DNA of 64,000 nt from Setomelanomma holmii. Taxonomy: Eukaryota > Ascomycota > Dothideomycetes > Pleosporales > Phaeosphaeriaceae. Below the pieces are notes generated by a model. The model made no database searches. It was not told the DNA's origin and saw only the letters and a list, made by a program, of their open reading frames with translations. The DNA lies in contig ML978179.1 in the NCBI GenBank assembly GCA_010015745.1, positions 62,001 to 126,000 of the forward strand. The letters are read 5' to 3'. The translations under genes were made by a program, and so were the position numbers. Positions 12,253-22,973 of this stretch are shown one piece after another (position 1 is the stretch's first letter; the number at the start of each line of letters is the position of its first letter).

Positions 12253-15200
12253 GAAGAGAGCGAAGAGGAAACCACAGCTGCTTCTACCGCTCCTACCGCT
12301 CCTACTGCCCCGGCCGCGCCTGTAAAGCCCGCTGAAGCACCCATCACCTCGTCGAACATCGCGCACGATGTGAACGACGCTCCGCGGCCACCAGAGACCC
12401 CTACAAGACCTCAGATGCCTTCGGAAGATTCACATGGGAGCAGCAGTGCTGAGGACGAATCTTTGGTCGCCGCGACGCATTCACTCAACATTGGTGGTCC
12501 TACCGGAAGTGCGCCGGTAGCGCTAAAAGCGAGCGAGGAGGCGGATTCGGGGGATGAGAGCGAAGAAGAGAGCTCCGACGAGGAGGCAGAAGCGCCGAAG
12601 CAACATCAACCAGGCCTGTACGAGCATCAGGGTGAAGCCACAGCGCTCGAGGAAGCCGTAAACGAGAGCGCCAGGATCCCTCTGGTGACAGCGGCAACTC
12701 CCTCGGCAGATGACTGGGGCGAGTCAGATGAGGCGTTCGATCTAGGCGGACAGGCACGGGAGCCTCCGCTGGAGACGCCGAGTGCGGAAGCTGTTGGGAC
12801 CAACGTGGGAGACAGTGTGATTGGGAACACTAGAGTGGGTGGTAATGCTGGGGATAGTCTCGACTGGGGCAACACAGAGGAAGAGGAGGATTTCTTTGGC
12901 AGTAAAGCGATCGATTCGCTAGAGTCACCACGGCCTGCAGACGAGACACCTGGTGCGCATGTTGTCCAGGCCTCAGAGCCTAAGCAGGAGAAGAATGAAT
13001 GGGACTTGGACCTCGATTTGGACGAAGACTTCTTACCAGATAGTGAGGACACCCCAGTCCTGGACTTGAGCGACGATGAGGGCTTCTTGGAGGACGAGCC
13101 TCCTGCAGCATCACAGCAAGCTGCGCAGCAAACAGCAGGAGCGAGCAGCGCGAGTCGATACGCCCCTCAACCTTCAGTTACGTCAACGCCAGCCGCGAGC
13201 CCATATGCACCCCAAGGTCAATTTGGGACTACTCCGCAGGGCTCTCAAGCAAAAGCTGTGCCTTCACCCGCTACAGCCTATAATGGATTTGGGCAAAACT
13301 TGGCCTACCAGCAACAGCAACAGGCAGCACGGCCGGCCATGGCCAGCTCCGCCCAAAGCTTTGCGGACAAGTCCAAAGGGGGTTACCATTCCCCGTACGA
13401 CTTGCCAGAGGACGTCGTGACCACGCGACGAAGACCAGCACTTCGGTCTTCGGTGACCGCCCCTCAGCCTGCACCACCTCCACCCCGAACAAGCAGCATG
13501 TCTGGAAGCTCTGGGCCCTCACGGCCGATGCCGTCGTCTAGCATGTCTACTTTGAGTCTATCTCCGCCGACTTCCAGTCAGCCTATGCAAGGCCAGATGA
13601 CGGGATTTCCGCCCAACGTGCCACCAAAGTCCGCACCGCCTGCAAGACCACCATCCACTGACTTCTTCGCCGAGCTTCCCACCACATCAAAGCCGAAGCC
13701 CGCAGGTCGCTATACGCCACAGCAGACAGCATCCGCTCAAACTCCATCCTTACAAGGTCCTCCTCATCTACCACCCAAAGAACGAACGGCATCTTGGTCT
13801 TCTTTGCGGAACGAGGTTCTTCCCGAGTCCATCGGCACGCAACCTCAATTCAGGCAGCCCGAACAACTACCCATGTTCCCGAGCCAACCTTCCGTTCCAG
13901 CAAGGCAGAACAGCTTACCCATCCCGCAACCGGCGCCTGCACCGCCATCGTCGCGATATTCACCAGCACCCCCATCCGCTCCAGCAGTCAACGCACGATA
14001 CTCTCCTGCACCACCAGCCGCTCACAGTGCCGCCAACTCGAGATATTCTCCTGCGCCTCCTGGTGGCCAGGCGCATACTCGTTATGTATCAGAACCGCCG
14101 ACCGGGCCAGGTAGACCCCCATCACAGCCATATGCGCCTCGCACTTCTAGTCCCTTAGCCTTCCACGGCCAACCTCATCACACTGAGGGAGCCGCTATCG
14201 CAAATGAGGCGACTATGCAACAACAGCCAGGGCACCATGTCTCTCAATCTGCGGACGGCATGCCCCGCGCTCCCTTCAGGAATTCATTAGAGGGAGTCAG
14301 CGAAAGCCTAGAGCAGGAAATCGCAGCGGGTAGCAGACCGCCTATGACCGCGAGGTCAGAAACCCCCCCACTGAAGAGTACTCCGTCATCAGTGGTAGGA
14401 TCTCCCAGAAAGCGAGGATATACGCCACAGTACCAAACAACGAACCCTGCTCCGCCATCGCGGTCGCTGTCACAATCTCCTGCAGCAAGCATGAAACATT
14501 CGGCGCCATCATATGGAGGACTACCGGCAGCTGCGCCTTATGGTACACCAAGCGCCTTGCCGACTTTCACGAATGCTATCCCTCATCGACGACAGGCGTC
14601 GCTCAACTATGAGGCCATTGCGCCTGAGGACGAGCGCAGGGATGATCACCTTGAGCGATGGAAGGGCTACCCAATCTTCGCTTGGGGTCTTGGGGGCACA
14701 GTTGTGACAAGCTTTCCCAAACAGATTCCCCGATATGGCGGAGGAATCACTGCGCCGATGATGAAATGCAGTCCAGGCGAGATCAGATTGCAGAGCATCA
14801 AAGATGTATTACCTCTCGGTGACGACCTCGCCAAGTTTCCTGGGCCGCTCAAGGCAAAAGGCAAGAAGAAAGATGTCTTATCGTGGTTAGCGTCGAAGAC
14901 TGAGAACTTGGAGGGCCGATTGAAGGAACCAGGACTGGAGCATTCCATGAGCACGGAGGAGTTGACACGCATGGAAGAACGATCTTTGCTACTGAAACTG
15001 CTACACTTCTTGGTCGAGAATGACGGACGTCTTGATGGAGATACTGCTAATGCAGCTGTCAAGAAGCTGTTTTCTTACCACGCCGACGACACAACCAAAG
15101 CCGATGGCTCCTTCTCTGCTGCCGTCGATATCGTCGGACGATCGAGATCGAACACTTCAAATCTTGCGGCAGAACCTGTCGACCCGCGCGCTATCGAAGA

Positions 15201-17466
15201 CCTGCAGAAGATGCTTGCCAAAGGTGAGCGTGAGAAGGCTGTCTGGCATGCAGTTGACCAGCGCCTATGGGGTCATGCCATGCTTTTATCCTCAACGCTC
15301 AACAAAGATGTCTGGAAGCAGGTTGTTCAAGAGTTTGTCCGGAAAGAGGTTAAAAAGGTCGGGCGCAACAACCAGGCTCTGGCTGTTCTGTACGAGGTCT
15401 TTGCAGGCAACCATGAAGACTGCGTTGATGAGCTTGTGCCAGCGTCCGCTCGCGCAGGCTTCCAAATGGTGAGCTCAGACGGTGCAGGCGCAGCTCAAAA
15501 CGCTCAGCAAGGCCTCGACAAGTGGCGGGACACGGTTGCCCTGATATTGAACAACCGCAGTGATGGAGATCCCTCTGCGCTGCTGTCATTGGGACGACTT
15601 CTGTCGCAATATGGTCGCGTAGAAGCGGCGCACATCTGCTTCATCTTCGCACGTTCCGTGGCCCACATCAGCGGCGCAGATGATACTTCGGCTGATTTGG
15701 TCCTCATTGGCATCGATCACAAGCAGCATGGAACAGAACTGGGCATAGACCTAGAGCCGATTCTGTTGACTGAGGTGTACGAGTTTGCTCTATCTCTATC
15801 AGCGCAGGCCGCCACCCACATCATGCCTCATCTGCAGAATTTCAAGCTCGCGCATGCCATTCAACTCGCAGAGAACGGCTACCGTGCCGACGCCCAAGCA
15901 TATTGCGATGCCATTGCGGCTGCCATGAAGGCCACAACTCGAATGTCTCCATACTACAACGCAAGCTTCATCGCCACACTGGACGACCTCGGCAAGCGTC
16001 TTTCACAATCACCAAAGGACAGCTCATCGTCCTGGATCTCAAAGCCAAGCATGGACAGAGTCGGAACGTCACTGCTCTCTAAGTTCAACAGCTTCATCGC
16101 AGGAGACGATGAGAACGCCGAGTCGGGGAATGCGTCTAGTGCGGAAGTGGGACCATTCGCCAAAATCGCCGGTGACAGCCCATCAATCACACCTTCCCAG
16201 TCAAGTGCGGATCTTTACGGCGCCCATCCTGGTTACAGTGTTCCTGCCCAGCCAGCAGCCTCTATGAATTCCAGATATGCTCCATCAAATAATTATGCCC
16301 CCAGGACATCATCGGAGCAGCAACGAACGCGCTACGAGCCACACGGTCGGCCCTCGATGGAATCAAATGACAGCCAGCGAGCCATGTCGGACAGTTACAT
16401 GCCTATGACGCCAATGACACCAGCGTCGGTTTATAGCCCGCAACCCCAGCTTAGCCCGCCCAGCCAGCGTACTCAAGCAAAGACTCCGTCATACTCGCCA
16501 CTCCGCGCCGAGCACAACGCTCCGCAACCTTCATATGGCAGCCCATATTTGCCAACTCCTCCTGTGGAAGAGTCTGCTTCAGCCCCTCCGTATGGAGGGT
16601 ACCAGCCTCCCCAGGCCAACGAGCAGTCGAATGGTGGCTTTGACGCTCCAACGAGCACCTTTGATGACAATTCCTACCGACCTTATAACCCAGAGGAGGA
16701 TGACAAAGAGGAGGAGGAGAAGCCCAAGAAGAAGACTTCCATGGACGACGATGGTGAAGAAGATCTCGTCGCCCGCGCTGCAGCCCTCAAGATCAGCTCG
16801 GGGTCCAAATCCGAAGCCGACAAAAAAGCCGACGAAGCCTTCCGCAAAGCTGCGGAAGCAGATGCAAAGCGCGATAAAGGAGCCGCAGCAGCCAAAAAGG
16901 GCGGCTGGCTCAGCGGCTGGTTTAAGAAGGATCACAATGCCGCACCAGGCCCCATCAAGGCCAAACTAGGCGAGGAGAGCAGCTTCTACTACGACCCCGA
17001 TCTGGGCAAGTGGGTGAACAAGAAGGCAGGGGCAAGCGGCGAGCCAGAGCGTGTGACTGCAACTCCACCGCCACCGAAAGGTCCACCCATGGGTGCAAGA
17101 AGTGCAAGTGGTGGCGCCATGCCACCGCCCATGGGTCCTTCGAGCGGACTGATGAAGCCACCAACTAGCGCACCGCAACGAAGCTCCTCAATGCCTCCAC
17201 CTATGTCTATGCCTGCGCCAGGCTCGCGCGCCTCAACACCAGGCATTCCATCGGATACCGAGGGCGGACCCAAACCGCCGACACTCGCGCGACCATCGTT
17301 TGGTGCAGCTTCAGGACCGCCGTCGAGGCCGGGCACGGGTATGAGTAACGCGAGCAGTATTGATGATTTGCTGGGCCCTGCGCAGGCGAGAAAGGGGCCT
17401 GGTGCGAAGAAGAAGAAGGCGGGGAGGTATGTAGATGTCTTTCCGCAGGGGCAGGCTCCGTCGTGA
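11995..17466 (+). CDS. sec16: COPII coat assembly protein Sec16
   Basis: Single exon, 1823 aa, starting MMENES. Sec16 organises ER exit sites, scaffolding Sec23/24 and Sec13/31. The N-terminal third is acidic, with an almost pure Glu/Asp run at about residues 46-85, followed by repeated short acidic/Trp motifs such as WDLDLDLDEDF. A Pro/Ser/Gln-rich region follows to about 870, containing repeats of the type RYSPAPP. The central conserved domain starts near 882 (ERWKGYPIFAWGLGGTVVTS). The alpha-helical ACE1-type domain spans roughly 1080-1350 (VWHAVDQRLWGHAMLLSS). The C-terminus is again disordered and ends with a conserved basic stretch and YVDVFPQG. Length and domain order fit filamentous-fungal Sec16. 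Confidence 0.95.
12129..12265 (+). repeat. GAGGAA/GAGGAC simple repeat encoding an acidic run
   Basis: Purine-only low-complexity tract inside sec16, mostly GAG GAA codons, then GAG GAC/GAC GAG. It encodes about 45 consecutive acidic residues. The opposite strand reads as a long serine run, a shadow frame only. Confidence 0.95.
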
Positions 17467-18911
17467 GTGAGTTGCATTTGTGATGGCGTCTGGAGTTATG
17501 GCATATGGCATATGGCGTGGCATAGATGAGCGTTATGGGGAAGAAGGACCATGCTCATGACGTTCGCTTGGACCAATGGGTGGGCAATGGGTCTTGTGTA
17601 TGAAAAGATGTCGTAATATTATCGTTTCCGAATTCTACGTCTCGTGGCTTTATTCTGAGGTTGCTTTAAAGGCAGTCTACGCAATGATTCAATGATGCAT
17701 CGTAGCGCTTTAGTCGCGTACGGACAGTCTACATGACGAGGTTGATGTCGACCACCCAACGACGACATAACCTTGACTCAACAACGATGCAGCCACCACT
17801 CGACCTAAGATTCATCCACGGATAATCCGCAATACATTTTAGTGGTCGCAACGTGATAGTGCTGAAGCTTGTCTGGCCAGCAAAGCACATCGACGTCATA
17901 CATCTAGCCTTCCAGCCTTACATAACCACCCCCAAACCCAACATCAAGAAGTCAGCTGCATATTGTACAGCCTCGGCATCGCATCTGGTGCTGCCGCAGA
18001 TACAATGCGCGAAACTGTTTGAAGATCGACTGTGTCGTTTGGTGAAACACTAGGCGCGACGGGGCTGGTGTCGGACATCAGTATCAAGACGCTAAAATTG
18101 GAAGCGCGAGAATATGCATTGTTAAATACTTGGCTGTTTTGCTTGTTGCGTCTTAGCTGTTGGGATGGGGCTGGTTGGAGGTGTGTTGTGTTGGTGTGGT
18201 GTTAAGAAGGGGAGAGAAGACGGTGGTGGATGGGGTGGTGCGACTCGCAAGTACGTCCTCAGAAGGCGAAAAGTCGCAATGTCGCAGCTCTGGACACCTT
18301 AGCCGAACATCCGAGAAACTCATGATTTGCATACAAGAAGCCATCGCCATGATCGCTGCCAAGTCTCCCATCCTCTCCCAAAGCTTCGTTTTCACCGCCA
18401 AGACCCGTTTCGCACCCATCGCAGGGAAAAGATTCTCGCCTTGGCACCTCAGCCACTCCTCCAGGCCTCCATGAAACTCCGTTCCGTAACAGTGCCGCCA
18501 GTCACAGCCTATGAGTTCCTTCTGCGTCTCCTGGCCAAGCGATTAGGGAAACGTGTGCAGGTAGCCAAGCGCGTTGCGACGAGATGTTTGAGGCGGCTTG
18601 TGGTTGGAATCCTGGATAGAGGTGATGTTTGTGTGATGGGAGGTAGAAGGAGACCGAGGAGATGGGAAGGAAGTGAGCTGGGTCATTAGTGGGTTTTGTA
18701 GATCGGAGGGAGGTTTGAGGGATGGAGGGAAAGTATAAGAGGGATGGGGAGGATCGTAGGCGGAGAGATCATTCGACAGCAATCTTTTCAGCTTCTCTTA
18801 GTTCTACGTCTTGACTTATTCGGCCTGGTGCTCTTCCCTTCTTGTCTTCCATTCACTACTGCCTTCATCTTCTAATATTCGAGTTGATCTCGTTGTCACA
18901 TCCGCTTCATA
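17467..18911. other. intergenic region sec16 / egh16-like gene
   Basis: About 1.44 kb. It contains the sec16 3' end and the promoter of the next gene. Short frames on both strands show no domain or signal peptide. No RNA gene was recognised. Confidence 0.4.
18733..18740 (+). promoter_or_regulatory. TATA-like element (GTATAAGA) of the egh16-like gene
   Basis: Lies about 175 bp before the start codon at 18912 in a purine-rich stretch, followed by a pyrimidine-rich leader. The position suits a strongly expressed secreted protein. The element is judged by sequence and position only. Confidence 0.35.
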
Positions 18912-19952
18912 ATGTACTTCTCACAGCAAATCGCACTTGTTGCTGCTATTGCGGCATGCGCATCGGCTCACGGAGTCGTTACCAAAGTCACTGGCGCCAA
19001 TGGTGTTACCATGCCAGGCTTGACCATTCAGGATGGAACTCCTCGTGACTGCTCGTCGAAGTGAGTTTGCAGGAGAAACAATGGAACATATTGTGCTGAT
19101 AATCACTCAGCGGGTGTGGTTCCCAGGCGGACACTGCCATCATTCGAGACCGCGATATCGCCAGCGGAAAGGCAACCCCTCTTGGTCGTACTCAGGGTAA
19201 TGGTCCCGTTGACGCAGCCGTCATGATCGGTGCGTTCATGGGCGCTGGTACTGCACCCCCTGCAAACAATGGTGCTTCGGGCAGTGTCGGTATCGAAGAC
19301 AACATTCAGACACCTGCACAGAAGAAGCGCCAGCTTCTCGGTGGTATTCTGGGTGGCCTAGGTGGAGGCCAGGGCAAGGGCGGCAATGCCGGTGCTACTG
19401 GAATTGGCGGTCTCTTGGGCGGCGGAGGGACTAAGAGCAACGGTCCTCCTGAGGCTGGTGTTGCTGCTGCTCAGGGCGCTGGTTCGTCGACTGGTTTGCC
19501 TACCTGTGCTGAAGATGGCACTGTCACCATGACACTCCGCCAGGTAAGACTTCAAGACTATTCTCCACGGTCCGTTGACAGCATCTGACAACAAATAGAT
19601 CAATCAGGATGGCGCTGGTCCTTTCACTGCCGATGTGGATGGCACATCCGGTGGAACCCAGGAGGCTGCCATGCAGCCCGCCACTGTCACCAAGGACGTT
19701 CCAGGTCTCGGTGTCCAGGGCATCTCTCTCGCTACCAACACCGACTTCGAGATGAAGGTACAAATGCCTGCTGGTATGACCTGTGACGCTACTGTTGCCG
19801 GTACTCCCAATGTTTGCGTCATGCGCGTGCGGAACGGCGCAGCTGCTGGTCCCTTTGGTGGCTCTGTGGCATTTACCCAGACTGCTGGCGCCAGGAAGCG
19901 TGCTATTGCTTACAGGCTCAAGAAGCGTATGGAACTCAACAGGAAGCTCTGA
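18912..19952 (+). CDS. Egh16-like secreted surface protein (gEgh16/MAS family)
   Basis: Exons 18912-19060, 19111-19543 and 19599-19952 give 311 aa. A signal peptide ends ACASA, so mature protein would start HGVVTKVTGANG. The family is known from fungi as abundant surface proteins induced in infection structures (Egh16 of powdery mildew; MAS proteins of the rice blast fungus). Their biochemical activity is not established. Conserved parts are DGTPRDCSSNGCGSQADTA, the QGNGPVDAAVMIGAFMGAG region, and the C-terminal half with paired cysteines (CAEDG, MTCDATV, PNVCVMRV). A Gly-rich insert beginning after KKR separates the halves. The tail has dibasic KR sites (GARKR, LKKR). Both introns carry GT..AG ends and restore the frame. 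Confidence 0.88.
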
Positions 19953-20771
19953 GCAACTGACTTCTAGAGATTGAGGATGCAGATAGAAGGAGATGGACCG
20001 AAACACGTATGTGACCTGGCAAGATCAGTGTCATTGAACGATTGTGTTTTAGACTTGTACATAATGAGACTGGAGATAATGGATGATGGGAAGGTAGCTA
20101 TAACTTGTACATTGAGGTTTCAATTTGATTGAAATTGAAAAGAGTCGACGAAGTCAGTGATGGGACAGCAATGCGGGCGAAACCTTGCGTGGTGTGCTAC
20201 CTGATCTGCTCTAGTGCTTTAGGCCACGAGGCGATGGATGCCAAGCATCACTGCCAAGATGCCGCTATCTCGTTGATGTGAATACACGCTGCAGAAGCGT
20301 AGAAAGTTGTGAGATAAGCAAGACTTTTCAGCCAAGAGTTGGTGCCCAGAAAATCTGGAGATCGTCCACCCTGCACCTGCACACAGCGGAACTCGCTAGG
20401 CCTCTTCGACACTAGCGCCATCTTCAAACCGCCTCGTTCTTGCACCATGTTTGATTCTGCACAGTTCATCCGACACCTCAATAGCGTCCCAAGGACAAGA
20501 CATCTCGCCCATAGTCTTTCGCTTGCACTGTCCCTCGTGGAACCGAATCTCAGCGCGGCGGTCATCTCATCGTCGAATGCTCAATGCTCTGTGCTCGCTT
20601 GGCGTTATCGCGACACATGGGTCTTTGAGCACGTCATCTTCCGCCCGTGTCACTCGTTCCAGTCTACACAAGACCGAACACGGCTCTGCCAAGGAAATAA
20701 ACCCAAGCATATAACCATGGGATCCCGCCAGCCATGGGAGGCTCATAGCATTGCGCTCAGAACTCGACACC
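19953..20771. other. intergenic region egh16-like / permease
   Basis: About 820 bp. It holds the 3' end of the Egh16-like gene and the presumed permease promoter. A 166-codon frame (20339-20839) overlaps the permease start in another frame and shows no domain, so I treat it as spurious. Confidence 0.4.
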
Positions 20772-22468
20772 ATGGCGCCCTTCGACAACAAGGGCCCCGC
20801 GGGTCATGCTTCGCCAACAGCCAGCTATACCAACGATGAGGACTTCCAACGAATTGACCCCGAGTCTGGTGTCAAGAGAGGGCAGGGCTCAAGACTCGAC
20901 ACTTGTCCATGATGGCGCTGGCCGGAATCATCGGTCCTGGTATTCTCGTCGGCACAGGAGGCGCGCTGGCGAATGGTGGACCAGCAGCTCTACTTATTGG
21001 CTTTGGTATTATCGGTATTATCGCATTTTCCATTACGCAATCCTTGGGCGAGATGACGACCCTATATTCTACTGGTGAAGCTCTTGTCACTCTCTCGGAT
21101 CGTTTTGTCGACAAGGCTTTTGGTGTCGCTGTGGGATGGCAGTACTGGCTCGTGTGGGCCTGCGTACTGGCCAATGAGTACAATGTTATCTCATCCCTCA
21201 TGGTCTTCTGGAGCGACAAAGTGCCTTCATGGGGCTACTTCCTCATCTTCTGGTCAGCGTTTCTGGCCTTCCAGATGATCGGTGTTGAGTCCTTCGGAGA
21301 AACAGAGTTCTGGCTCGCTTTAATCAAGCTGCTTGGTCTCTTCATATACTTCGTTTTCAGTATTATCTACGTTTCTGGGGACCTGATTGGGCAGACCGAG
21401 GCGATTGGGTTCCGATACTGGCACGACCCTGGTGCCTTCGCCAACGGCTTCCGAGGTGCGGCGCAGGTTTTTGTCTTCGCCTCGACATTTTATGCAGGTG
21501 TTGAAGCCGTCCCCGTAGCGGCGACAGAGACGCATAACCCCAGTGTGGCAGTACCGCTCGCTATTCGACAAGTCATTTGGCGGATCTTGTTCGAATACAT
21601 GGGCGTCGCGTTCTTCTTCGGGTTGACTTGCCCTTCGGATGCGGATGGTCTCGTAAATCGTGCCAGCCGCGCGCTCAAGAGTCCAATGACTATTGTCCGT
21701 CGGGTGTGTGCACCAGCCTGGGAGGGCGCTTGCCCCATTGACAACTATTGCCATCCAGAATGCTGGCTGGGAAGGTGGCGTGCATCTGATCAATGCCTTT
21801 ATCTTCATCACAGTCCTTTCGTTGCCGCAAACAGCTCTATTTGCATTGGCTCAAGAACCATTATGTTCATGGCGCAAGAGAAGATGGCCCCTAAGTTCCT
21901 AGGAAAGACGAACGCCCGAGGTGTGCCGTACCCGGCCATCATTTTCACGAACCTGTTCGGCTTCCTATCATGGATGAATCTATCCACAAGAGGAGGTAAG
22001 GCTTACGGGTACATCGTCAACCTGTCTGGTGTGTCAACTTTCCTGGTCTGGGGTGCAATCTCCTTTACACACACTCGCTTCAGGAATGCGTGGGCTGCAC
22101 AAGGTCGAACTCCCGATCAACTGCCATTCAAATCTTTCGCATATCCGTGGAACTTGTATTTCGGGCTTATCGCGAATATTTTCCTTGCCTTGGTTCAAGG
22201 CTGGACCACATTGAGCCCATTCGACGCTGGCACTTTTGTTGACGCATACATCCTGCTGCCATTATTCGGGATCATATATGCTGGCTATAAATTCTGGTTC
22301 AAGACACGATTCTGGCGAGGACACGAGATCGATCTCGATGCTGGAATGAGGAAAGACTTGGATTTGAAGGAAGAGGTGTTGCATGGCGAACAAGGGGACG
22401 CTGGTGGAAAACAAGGCTTCTTAAGAAAGCATGGGCGAACTTTTGATGGATATTGGAGGGCTAGCTAA
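20772..22468 (+). pseudogene. amino-acid permease (APC family), reading frame disrupted
   Basis: The protein clearly belongs to fungal amino-acid permeases. The N-terminus is EDFQRIDPESGVKRG, followed by LKTRHLSMMALAGIIGPGIL, about 12 membrane helices and the conserved end FDAGTFVDAYILLPLFG. Three breaks occur. (1) Between KRG and LKTRH there are 5 extra nt (20883-20887). (2) Around 21653-21758 the frame changes by +1; a 64-nt intron repairs it, with two alternative placements. (3) After ITVLS two extra nt (21822-21823) return to the first frame (AANSSICIGSRT). Breaks 2 and 3 cancel, so 20903-22468 is open without splicing, but it then reads a non-homologous segment. The start at 20772 has context CACCATGG. 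Either the gene is decaying or the sequence has small indel errors; the rest is well preserved. Confidence 0.7.
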
Positions 22469-22973
22469 CGCCAGTCGATACCCACAGCTCAGATGCTGTG
22501 TACCCAATCTAAGCATATTCGTAATCGCACTCTCCGTGGCTTCAACATTGCTTTTCTTGGTTACAAGGTTCTGGAGAACGTCACAGCTCACTGAAGGCGG
22601 GGCTGTTCATTTACCTACGCAATGCCTTCCCTTTGTGAATTATCTACGCCCGACTTCACCGATTTGGCAAAATGACCAGTTCGATCGCTGGTTGCCTGTC
22701 GTGGAGGATCCTGGCCCTGGTTAGCTTGTACGCCGGCTGAAAAGAGGTCCCTTCTGATTGGCCAGAACAATGCCCCTCGTTGCACGCCTCAACCAACGCG
22801 CCCGAGCACAACTGCGCCGCAGCTCGTCGCATGCCTACTGCATCACAATCATGTAAGCCATAAAGAGCCTGACGCGTCGGCACAACCTCACAAAGCGGCC
22901 GTCATTTGTCTGCTCGTATAGTTGTCTCCTTTATCACTACCTTTGCACCCCACACACTGAGCACACCCTGACG
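22469..22973. other. intergenic region permease / Zn2Cys6 regulator
   Basis: 505 bp, probable promoter of the regulator. No distinct element or gene was identified. Confidence 0.4.

Noticed and set aside
11991..12359. Minus-strand frame encoding a long serine run opposite sec16
   Set aside because: Mirror of the GAGGAA/GAGGAC repeat; no other protein-like feature.
20339..20839. 166-codon plus-strand frame overlapping the permease start
   Set aside because: No domain, Cys/His/Arg-rich random composition, and it overlaps the well-placed permease ATG in another frame.
20803..20885. 83-nt intron that would repair the permease N-terminus
   Set aside because: It keeps the frame but removes EDFQRIDPESGVKRG, a segment typical of this permease family, and its donor (GTCATG) is poor.
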